Positions 36,037-47,647 of a DNA stretch of 64,000 bases are shown here, piece after piece. The position numbers and the translations under genes were made by a program. The notes under the pieces were generated by a model. That model made no database searches and was not told the origin of the DNA. It saw only the letters and a program-made list of their open reading frames with translations. The stretch is taken from positions 5,488,501 to 5,552,500 of the forward strand of contig NC_060963.1 of the NCBI RefSeq assembly GCF_910589235.1. Direction: 5' to 3'. Within the stretch, counting starts at the first letter, position 1; each line of letters begins with the position of its first letter. Origin of the DNA: Vespa crabro. Its lineage: Eukaryota; Arthropoda; Insecta; Hymenoptera; Vespidae.

Positions 36037-39000
36037 TCAAACATCTTTGTAAGAACGACATGGTGGTGGTGGCGCACTCCATATTCCATTCTCTCGACAA
36101 GTTGGCTTTCTGACAGGTTCCAAAGGTGTAACATAACCAGGAGAACATGTCACCTGCATATCAAATTTTATATATATATTATATACATCTATCATTTCAT
36201 TTTTTCCTCAATATCGAGTATACGTTACAGATATCGAAAAATTTTAAACGCTTGAAAAAAAAAAAAGAAATTAGACCATCGGTATACTAACTTGTATATT
36301 ATCACCAGGCGTATACCAAAATTTCAGCGGTGAAATCCGACCGTGTGGAGGATCGCCAGGATATGGACATCTTACTTTACCTAGAATGTTGCAAACTATT
36401 TCTTCTGTTGCTTATCTTTTTTAAACGGATAAATATTTAACATTGGTATAGTCAAATTTTAATCGTATTATATAAAAAGGATTGATAGATATTACCGCAA
36501 AACTTTAAAGGCTCGTAGTAGATATTATCATTGAGGTAAATAAAAAGATTTTAATAAATGTTTCCTTTTATGAACAAATAAGATTCTAAGTACCGTATTG
36601 TTTGCCTATTCAAAACCTTTCGAGTAAGTTAGTATAACTTATCAGTTATTATAAAATCAAGTTAAGCAAACAAAATATTAAGTATCACTTGAAGATACGT
36701 CTAAGTGGACATGAATCGTATCGAACATATGTTATGGATAATAGATAAAGATAAAAAGGAACTACAGATTTCATCAAGGACGATAGCTCTTTTCAAACGC
36801 TCTATAAAAATAAGAAACATTATTATCTATAAAGTAACTAAGTGATTTTACGAAACTCACAAACTGGCGATTGATGCGACCACGTGCCATTTTCGGTGCA
36901 AATTACAGACGCTTCTCCTATCAATTGATGACCCGGTAAACAGGCAAATTTAACGAGAGCGCCGACTTTGTAGATGCGATTACGATGGTGTTTTCTACGA
37001 GTAGATTGCAACATTTGATCGACAATTCGACCGCTTCGCGGTAAAGACGGCGACGGACACGTGATCTCTGTAAATACAATATTATCGGATTGATTTATAA
37101 ATATAATTTATCGATACAATTTTTCTCTTGACTTTATGCATATAACTTAGGCGAAGTAAATAAAACGGAACTTACCGAAACAAGTTGGCATGGATCCATT
37201 CCACGTGCCATCCCCTTCGCACCTGATGCTCTGAGATCCTAATAATTTGTGACCCCACATACAAGCGAATACAGCCCTGCCACCAAAACTATTGTTGTGC
37301 TCTAGTAGTTGTAACCACGTATCACTGGGAAGATCTATCGGTGAACACGTTATTGCCTCGCAACGTGGTATATCTCCTGACCACATTCCTGGAATATATC
37401 GCACGACGACGGGAGTCTTCGCTTAACTCTCTCCTACGATCGAATTATTTCGACGCCTTATACAATTCGCATTCGGCCGCTCGACAGGATTATAGTCTTT
37501 TGTATTTCAATGTATGAAAGAATGGTGTATGACCTATGACTTAACGCGAGTACCGAATGAATAAGGATAAGACGATTTTCTGGTAACTCGCTACAATACT
37601 GCAGCCCTGTCGCGTGGTCATTAACTCCTCGGCCATCTACCATTGTTCGCATCGAAATTTCGCTTTAAACATTATTAGAATCAATTGCTCACCGTTATAT
37701 TGGCAGGTTATCATCGAGGCACCTTCCAATCTGTATCCAAGGGGACATTCAAAATTAGCGCTGTGACCCATTCGAGCGCCTTCGATCTTACCAATCAACG
37801 GTCCCTCTGGTAAATTTATAACTGGACATTGAACGTCTATGAGACGAGAAATCGATTAAAATTTGTCTCTTTCTCTATATTTTGATTTTGAAAAATTTTG
37901 TTGCGATATATAAAAAGTAAATCCTACCAACGACGTGGACTCGTATGGAATTTGCTAGGCCTCGTGGGGTCGAACACGTGTATACTCCTGAGTCCTGAAC
38001 TTTGGCATAATATATCGACAGTCGATACTTCCAATCTCTCTCTTTTGCAGCAATCGCCCATCCTAATTTTTAAATGAATAATTAGTATTTTGATTATATT
38101 TAGAAAAAAAACTTACGTACATATGTCTCACCCGTTAAATATTGACGAAACGTCGATGTCCACGTCCATTCTGGATTACCTAATCTTCTAGCAAAAAGAC
38201 ACTCCAAATGAAGAATGCTTCCTGGAAATACTGCAAGCGTACCCGTCGGCTCGATTGCCGCTGAACCTGCTGGTAATCCAAAGACGATCGTCGGTGGAAC
38301 GTCTTCTGGATCTCCTCAAACAAGAAGAGGAGTGTGTATTAGTGAATGGTAAAAAGGCCCTGTTCTATTTCGATTATAATCCATTGAAGCTCGAGGCTCG
38401 AGTCAGCTCACCGGTGTAATTGGAAATAGCCGTTGTAGGTACGCAAGACGGCAACTTCCCGTTCCACGTTGCATTACGACAATGTAACGATGGATCACCG
38501 ATGAGCTTGTATTTACCAAGCTCACGACACCTCACCATAACACGTTCTCCATGAGGTACCGTAATTTTGTCTACCTGCGAAAAGAATATTTCATTGATAT
38601 TTCTTCTATAACGATTATAACAAGAACGTTCAAATGTTACTTATGTATATGGATATTAATATTAATATTTGAAATTAACAGGAAGCTTACTGATACGGTG
38701 ATATTTTTGTAAGTAACGATGAGAAGTGGATGCAAGCCTTCTAACTTGCATCCTCGTTGTAAAATACGCTTTTCTGAGAAAACAGAATAAGAATACAGAT
38801 CACAAAAATGAATAATAAGTAAATTACAATGAACGTTTACAAACCTAATTGCTTCGCATCGCTGAATTCGCTGGTCGTCATCAACGCTATCAGAAAAATC
38901 ACGAAGAAAGTTGATATCGCGTTGCCGCATCCTTGTCTGTGTTTGAAACACGCACGCGTTCTTTCCGTCGTCGCTTCTCTTCTCCTTCCTTCGTCCTCGA

Positions 39001-39154
39001 TCAACATCCTGGCCACCACCACCACCTCCCTCCTTAACGAATTAAATAAATCGAGAGCATTCGCGAATATCTCGCAGCTGTAGAATTGTCCTCGATAACA
39101 AAACACCTTCGTTGTCAACGTTAATGCGGCTACATTTTCGAGTATTAACGCCAA
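36037..39154 (-). CDS. hig: Hikaru genki-like secreted CCP/Ig protein
   Basis: Synaptic-cleft matrix protein family; fly Hig is secreted and localises to cholinergic synapses (recalled). Ten coding exons, minus strand: 39154-38845, 38773-38691, 38574-38412, 38314-38132, 38062-37928, 37836-37693, 37388-37176, 37067-36861, 36380-36292, 36153-36037; 547 residues, or 498 if ATG 39007 is used. A hydrophobic stretch AISTFFVIFLIALM just before exon 1 ends is the likely signal sequence. Modules in order are a CCP (exons 2-3, CRNATWNGKLPSC), an Ig domain split over exons 4-5 (DSGVYTC), and four CCPs (exons 6-7, 7, 8, 9-10), each closing with a W-to-C signature such as GTWNGSMPTC or GIWSAPPPPC. Most introns are phase 1, typical of shuffled extracellular modules. 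Stop TGA follows CRSYKDV. One Ig plus five CCPs matches Hig; the long unique fly N-terminus is not seen. The start codon is uncertain. Confidence 0.82.
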
Positions 39155-40241
39155 GCCTTCCCTTTTACTGCATCCACTCCACTTTCCACCCTTCTAACTG
39201 CTCGAAGAACGAGAACTCATCGGATTCGTTTCTAACTCTGCCTGATTCAAGAATACGAAAGAATAGGAGCCTCTGCACGATCAACGAACAAAACTGATTC
39301 ACTTAAGACTAACATCAATGGGGAACAGCATTATCACTGACGATCAGAGCTGTCAAACGTTTCCCATCCTCGCTAACTCTCCTCTTAACGAACGTGCCTC
39401 TATACATCACCGACGTGGTACTCCCTCATGAAAGAAAGAATAGGGTGGAAATAGTGGGAGCAGAGGAAGAAGAGAAGTCGAGAAACGCAAGCGCAAACAT
39501 CCATACGCTATTCGAGAAGGTACCTAAGCCTTCGTTGTAATCGTACTTGTACACTCCCAGACAAAATGATACATCAGAATATTATTACTGAATTTAATAA
39601 ATAATTATTAAAACCTAGAAATTTTTTTTGATTATTGCATTAAGAATAATGAATAATGTTTAATCATTTAAAGACTATGATTAAATACTTATCTTTTTTA
39701 GACACTTGATATTATTATCTTTTGTATATATGTTTGATTATTTCTTGTGATATTCCATATAATTTTATATTTATCTTTTATAATGAACAAGTTGGAAAGA
39801 AAATAATTAATATCGCTTAATATCTTTTATTAAATACAATTGTAATTGAAAATAGTTTCATGATTATGTTTAGATACATGCAAATTCAATTATTTTTGAA
39901 TTAAATACCAATGAAGAATTCTTCAAGATAAATATCATTCATTAAGAATATTATTTACGTAACTTCACATTATAAATTTTAAACATTTAGATATTACGAA
40001 TATTCTTTAATCTCTTTAGAACGATATAATGTCAGAAAAGTTCGTGAAAAATACTTTATAATTATAGAAAAATATTTTTAATGTTTGTCGTCATACACCA
40101 ATGTAATGAATATATCTATATACATGAAGTAACTAATTAGGGTCGCCATATTTTTACAAAAAATCTAATTTATTAACAGAGACATATCAGAGTAGTAAAG
40201 TCCTTCGAATGTAATCCACAATCAGTACCCAATCTGATACG

Positions 40242-40313
40242 CTAGGTGGCGTTAGGAGTATCAAAATGTGAAATTTTTAGTAGTTCAGTTGTGTCTTTTC
40301 AAACTAGATGGCG
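40242..40313 (+). promoter_or_regulatory. Two CTCF-like motifs in tandem
   Basis: CTAGGTGGCG (40242-40251) and CTAGATGGCG (40304-40313) have the same orientation, 62 bp start to start. Both fit the AGRTGGCG core recognised by insect CTCF. They lie between two divergently transcribed genes, a natural place for an insulator. Motif identity is seen; binding is inference. Confidence 0.4.
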
Positions 40314-42017
40314 AAACTTGTACTGTTTATGAGTTTTTTTAACTCCAATTACTATGTACTCTTACATTGACTATATTCGTAAAAAAAAATCTGTCTTGCT
40401 AAAAGAGTAAAACGTGATGCGATCCTAAAATTATATTGCAATTTTTAAGATAATTATTAATATCTTTTATTGAACGTTATACAAGTATAAACTTTCATTA
40501 TTTTCACATCGATAAATTTGACGATTTTTAAATAATAATTACATAATATTCATTTATATTTATCTTTTATTTCCCGTCATATCCTTGAAATCACTTTTGA
40601 CAAATTAATACAACAGATTTACACTTATATCATTTCTCTCTTCGTATTTAATAATTTATATCGATAAATACAAAAAGATCGTTGCATCTTAGTTTTTAAT
40701 CATTTATTGTCATTTTATGTTTCATGAAATTTTAACGTAAAATATTGTAACAAAAATGAATGACTAAATTTTATTGCATCTACATATAAGTCATCATAAA
40801 CATCATTTTACGTTTGTAATAACATTATTGAAATCGTAATATTATCTCGATACTTCGTTTGATTATTACACCGAATTAAACTTAATAATCGTTTAACTCG
40901 TTGAAAAAGTTATGTTAGATTTTCTATATTAAAATAAATGAAAGAAAAAGTAATATAATAAAATTCAATTCGTAAAATTGAAGCACTTAAGAATCGTCAT
41001 CCTATTGGCCATAGTTCATTCGATGCAAGTATTCTACTAAGAATTGAACGATCATTTCTCTCTACTTTTCGACCTTACAATTGGTCGTATAAGGAAAGAT
41101 GGGCTTTGTTATTGGTTATGATGTAGAAAACAAAGAACCAATCCATGTTTGCCTTATTATTTTTTTTCACTCATAAGCGATAACAAAAGAACCTTCGTTG
41201 TTACCACTGTATACGTTATATTGCTTTCTTTTCTATATTACATTTTTGCAATCGTGTATAAATATACACAACAAATGTAGTAGTTACAGACGTACGCGCA
41301 TGCGAACATTAATATATATGCTATAATATGTATATTTCAAGGAATATGGTGGACCTTTTCAAGGTCAGAAATTTTCAATATCGCGACATTAAAGACGCCT
41401 TACGCGAGTGTCATTACTGGGTTAATCTGTGACCGAAGTACAGTGAGAGAATAGAAGTATATATTTGCTTTATTAATTAGAGTTACCTAAATTATAATCT
41501 TCGATATTCATGGATTTTGTATTCTATAAAAATTTAAAGATCGTGCTGCCGCCTGCAAGGCGTCAATACAGAAGAACGAACTGAGTGTAATTTAGAAATC
41601 GCGTGGATTATCGTATGAAATAAAGTAGGATTAAGGACCAAGCTTGATAATATAAATTAAAGATGGCACGGTTGAGCATTGGTGCATTATCGATGTGGTC
41701 AAATAAATATGATTCCGTATGAAAGCTAATGATTCGCTATAAATATGTGTAGAAGCCATAAGATTTTTCTTCGATGGAATGCAGGTACTTCACCGAAGAA
41801 AGAAAGAAAATTTTATCCTGCGAATCTTTGACTGAGAATTAGATAGGTGAGTGAGTTTTTCTTCATTATAATATCTAACCTATGTGATCATCACATTAAG
41901 ATGACGATTGACGCGTTTGACGAACAACGGTATTGTTGCAAATCGGTGCAACGGTCATTAAAAGAGAAAAAAAGAAAGAGACATGTACATACACACAAAC
42001 GTGCGCGCGCGCACTCG

Positions 42018-42071
42018 CTCTCTCTCTCTCTCTCTCTCTTTCTTTCTCTCTTTCTCTCTATCTCTCTCTCG
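42018..42071. repeat. (CT)n microsatellite upstream of trio
   Basis: CT dinucleotides with occasional TTT steps, preceded by alternating CG/CA (41993-42013). Confidence 0.9.
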
Positions 42072-42692
42072 TACACATAAAGCTGTATGATACGTAGCAA
42101 GTCTAACGCGATATGGCCGCTGCTCTGTAGAATTCGTTTGACGACCCAAGAAACTTATCTTGAAAGTGAACATAGATGTAATTAATTTAGATTGAATTTC
42201 TAATTTCTTTTTCTTCAACTCTAGATTAATTCATCATTATTTTAGACACTGTTTATTGTTGTACCTGTGTCTTTAAAACACGATATAAGACACGTGTATG
42301 AGATTTCTTTACGCATAACTTTTCTACGATTTAACGTTCCAAATAACTCTTTAGAATATATCTATTGCGAACATTTATTTTTCTGAAAAAATGACCGATC
42401 TCTATTAGATTTTAGATGTTAGATTTCTACCTCTAATATACCGCCTACGATATTTTCATTTATGATCATCACATTGTATTAATGCATTAACTTCGGAAAA
42501 CATAAGTTTACTAAAACTTTTGAAATTGAACATTGTCATTATAACAAACATTGTTTATTATTATGTTATATACTTATATCATATATCATTATATGTTTAT
42601 TTTATGTTTTTAGTTTATGAAATATTTTTTATCGCATTCAATGTATTTTTTTTTAGATAGATCATAAGCAAACTATATACACACTTAACACA

Positions 42693-45600
42693 ATGGATGG
42701 CACAAGGGCAGCAGATGTCCTACCCTTACTTCAAGAACGTTTGGCTATACTACCAGGTGGACGAGATCGTAGAGGTGGTCCAGTTATTGTTTTTCCAACT
42801 ACTCCTAGAAGAGAACGTGCAAAACCAGAAGACTATCGTCGTTTGTTGCAATATCTTTTAGCCATTCCTGATGATGAAACCAGAGATTTAGGATTTACTG
42901 TGATAGTGGATATGCGTGGTGCTACTTGGGATTCTGTGAAAACAATTTTAAAGGTTTTGTTATGACATTTAGATTTTTATTTATAGTTAAAAGTTCCGTA
43001 AACAGTTAAATAGTACATTCGCAAGAAAATATATAGTATCAAATTGGTAGTATTCTCTTCTGAGAAATAATATTTTTATTCAATTAAGTATATTTTGTAT
43101 AAAATTTATCTAAAATATAATAATATACAGTCTTTTACAATGTGGAATATTAAATTTATTAGTAAATATTTTATATTTATTTGATTAATAAATTTTATGA
43201 TGTAATATTTGAACACTAAAATATTTTTTTATATATATACATGAAAATGCACTATGTTGCTTAAATGTAAAAGTATCAAATGAACTAATTTCTTTTGTTT
43301 CTTTTTTTTATTATCATTTAAGGTATTACATGAATACTTTCATCAATCGGTCTATGTTGCATTCATCATAAAGCCAGAGAATTTTTGGCAAAAACAAAGG
43401 ACATCATTGGCTAAACAGAAAAAGTATAACTTTGAGGTAAATAAGGAAAAAACAAAATTTTCTATTATTTGTATTAAATTTTTTGAATTTTATCTTTGAT
43501 ATTATATCTATTTTTAATTTGAACATTACATGTACTGATGTAGAGAAAGTGTAATATTGCATGCTTTGTTACAAGCATTAAGTACACAAATTACACATTT
43601 CAAAACTTGTATAAAGTAAATATCCAATTCTGTGTAAATTTTTATATGCATTTGTTTTATGCACTTAAGCTATTTAAATTATATTAAAATTATAAATAAA
43701 CCAATATTTTAATATAAGAAATTCTTTAAATTAATTTTTTTTATTAATTTCAGATCAATACAATTAGTTTAGAATCTCTCACAAAAGTTATAGATCCATC
43801 TCAACTGACATCTGATTTGGATGGTTCATTAGAGTATGATCATGCTCAATGGATCCAAACAAGATTAGCTGTAGAAGACTTCACTTGGCAAGCTGCTGAT
43901 CTTTTAGACAGGTTGGACGATTTACAAGAAGACCTTAGTCGTAATGATTTTGCTGATGACGTTGGAGGTGCTAAACATGGCATTGACCTCCATAATGAAA
44001 TGAAAAAGAAAATTTTGAAAATTCCTGTAGAAGAAATTGAAGTTGTTGCTCAGCGTTTACTCCAAAAATTCGACAGTAATATACATTTCACACTCTAATA
44101 TACTACTTTTTATGATTGTATTATTTAACAAATAATTACCTTGTTTAGGCATGTCAACGCCAGGTGGCGAGGGAGGAAGTATTGAAAGTGGTGCTGCAGG
44201 TGGAACAGATTCAGATGGTCAGGCATTAGCGACATTAGTTATACAGCATTTAGACTCTGTTCATGCAGCCCAACAACATCTCTTGCAATTGTGGCACATA
44301 AAAAAAATGAAATTAGATCAATGCTTTCAATTGCGCTTGTTTGAGCAGGATTGTGAAAAAATGTTTGATTGGATTTGTCATAATAGAGAAGGATTTCTTG
44401 CTAATTATGTGGAAATTGGACGTTCTTATCAACTTGCAAAAAATTTGCAAGAAGAACATAAACATTTTACTATGAGTTCAATGAATGTTTATGTGAATAT
44501 TAATAAAACCCTTACAATGGCTGCTAGATTATTAGAGACACAACATTATGCAGCGGGTCATGTACGAGCCGTTGCGAGTCGATTGGATAGAGCTTGGAAG
44601 GAATTTGCGGCTGGTCTAGATGAGCGTACTGCTGTTCTTGGCCTAAGTGTAGTGTTTCATCACAAAGCAGAGCAATATGTCGATAGTGTTGTTGGTTGGA
44701 GTCAAGCTTGTGATGCTAGCAATCTGCCTAATGAAATTCCTGTTCTCGAATCTCACATAAGACAACATCAAACTCTTTATGAAGCAATGTGTCAAGCATA
44801 TACAGAGGTAAAATATTTAATTTATAATATCTAAAGCTATTTTATTTTTTATTTTTGCTTTACTAGAAAGTTTCCTTCCACAAATTAATACAATTATTAA
44901 AGGTATGTTAGGAGAAATAAATATAAAATAGAGATAAACATTAGGAAAATTAAATGACATTTCATTTAAAAGGGCTAATAGTATATTTGCAACGTAATTG
45001 AATAAAAAAGATAGTATCTTATTAATTGTATCGTTATAAAATAATGAGTAAACATTAAAATCGTAAAATAAAAATTTGTATACAAATCTAATATTCGACA
45101 GGTTTACAATGCATATCAGGCTCTTTTGAGTGGACTAGGCTCCATGCTGCAAGTATGTCATAGCAGAAGTACAGTCCATCGTTTGGATACATTTTACACT
45201 AATTATGTACGAAACAATTTTTTTCATTATTTCTAGTCGGTGAATATTCTTGCTTGGTATTTGGGTGCGGTTAAAAGCAACAGCCTTGTCTAAATCTTAT
45301 GCAATAATTAACATAGGTTGGACTAAACACTTGTTATTATGGACTTGTTAGGATGGAAGCTTTTATCACGAAACAAAGTTGAAGTTCGTTTAATCGGTGA
45401 AAGGCGCGTAATATTGGAATGAATTCGTAAAATACTGTTGTTTAGGTGCATAGTACCAGTAAGAAGCTTCTTTATCAACTGGATCATCTTGTGCAAGTCT
45501 GTAACCAACCACAGGGAATAGACCACACCATCCGCAAACATGTATGTCACTTAGTGTTTGGGAAAATATGTAATTTGATTAATCTAATTTTCTTTATTGC

Positions 45601-46847
45601 ATTAAAAAATTGTATATTTTCGTTCATATATTCATGCATAATTTATAACAGACTCTTCTTCATTTTCTACAATTAGTTTTCCATAATTGCTTGTGCATGC
45701 AATTGATAAAGAAATTATGTAACTTCATTATTGTAACTTCATTATTGTAACTTCGTAATGAAGCATGTAATATAAGCAAATACTCTTTAACTATCAGTCT
45801 TAAAGTCTCAACCATAACTTAGAAATTAACTGAATATTAATATCTATTTGTATATTACTTGTCATTTTATCTGTTCTTATATTTTTTTATATGAAAATAT
45901 TAAGGATAAATAATATTTACCTTTATAAACAAATTTTGTAATTATTTTACATTAATTTATATCTGCAAGTATCTGCTTATGAATGACAAGTGTAATAATT
46001 ACATGGCATACATATTAATATATTTTTTGGCTTTAATTAATTTTATGCACTATATACGAAATTTGTATGTCATTTTTATGCATAGAGTCAAGATGGACAT
46101 AATGCAGAAAGTCATGGTGGTATGAGTGGAAATCCAGCTGCAGATTACAGTGAGGGTGCATCCCATGTGTTAGCGGTTATTCATCAAATTTTAGGTCATC
46201 ATAGAACATTGGAAGCTCGCTGGCATGCACGCAAAGTTAAATTACATCAACGTCTTGCTTTGAGGTATTTATAAATTTCTTTTTGTCAAAGAACATAATT
46301 TCGCATAATTTATTTGTTATGCAGTGTTGAAATAGTTCCATTTATTTAATTTATTTATTTATTTTTTTTTTCTTTTTCTTTTTTTTTTTTTTTACAGATT
46401 ATTTCAAGAAGATGTAAAACAAGTTCTTGATTGGCTAACCAATCACGGAGAAGTTTTTATCCGTAAAAATACAGGTGTAGGACGAAATCTTCAAAAAGCA
46501 AGAGTATATCAAAAGAGTCACGAACATTTTGAGAATGTTGCACAGGTAATGTGTACTATTTTACATAGATAAAATCCCCCTTAAACTGGAACAAAACTTA
46601 CATCGTGTAATTATTTATATACATGTTTTTACAGAATACTTATACAAACGCAACGAAATTACTTACTGCAGCAGAGGAATTAGCACATACAGGAGAATGT
46701 GCTGCCGATGAAATATACGCAGTGGCACAAGAATTAGAATCTCATGTTAGTAGATTTGCCGCGAGAGTCGAACAACGACGTCGAAGATTAGATCTGGCTG
46801 TAGTGTTTTATACTCATGAAAAAGAGGTATAATATATATATATATAT

Positions 46848-46887
<40 letters not shown>

Positions 46888-47594
46888 ATGTGTTATGATT
46901 GTTTAGTGTATACGTTAAGTGGTATTATTTGCCAATTATAATTAATGTAAATTTTTTCTGCACACATCATAGCTAAGCGGTTGGGTAGATGAGTTACGAC
47001 AAGAGTTGCAGCAAGAGGAAGTTGCAGAGAATTTAGAAACAGCGGAAAGATTACTCGATCAGTGTGCACAACATAGAGCGTCTTGTCTTGAAGCTTGCGC
47101 TTCAACTATTGCGCAAGGTGAAGCATTGCTTCAAGAACTTCGAGAATCAACAGATGCACCCGATACTACAGGCTCTGTATGTATTAATCAATGAATATAT
47201 TTCAAACTTGAAAATTGTTCAAAATGTTAGAGTTTTTTAAATCACATAATGTATTTTATTTCATGTTATGAATGTAAAAATATTTCAGATATCTGCTGTA
47301 GAGAGTGCTCTTGATAGATTGGCTGGCTTACGGCAAGAATTGGAAGAATTATGGGCAACAAGAAAGTTAAGGTTAGAGTTGTGTTTACGATTGCGCGTTT
47401 TCGAAAGAGATGCGTTAGAAGCCAGTGGTCAACTTGAAATGTGGGCACAAGACTTACAAGGATCACCTCGCGAAGGTTCACCTGAACAGCTATTACGTGT
47501 ACACAATGACGGTGTTGCTCACATGCAAAATACTACATTTCAAGTGTTACAACAAGGTCAAGAACTTGCACAGGTAAAAAATTCTATTGACATT

Positions 47595-47647
<53 letters not shown>

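Larger units (their letters stand above)
39155..42656. other. Divergent hig/trio intergenic region
   Basis: The first 400 bp (39155-39540) are GC-richer and probably hold the hig-like promoter and 5'UTR. From 39550 it is strongly AT-rich. It contains two CTCF-like motifs (40242-40251 and 40304-40313), a GC-richer patch around 41540-41640 that may belong to an upstream trio exon, and a CA/CG then CT tract at 41990-42070. No ORF with protein character. The trio 5'UTR acceptor is the T-run ending TTTTAG at 42656. Confidence 0.55.

Noticed and set aside
35913..36134. Minus-strand ORF overlapping the last hig exon
   Set aside because: Other frame of the CCP exon 36153-36037; the correct frame contains the Cys and Trp of a CCP domain.
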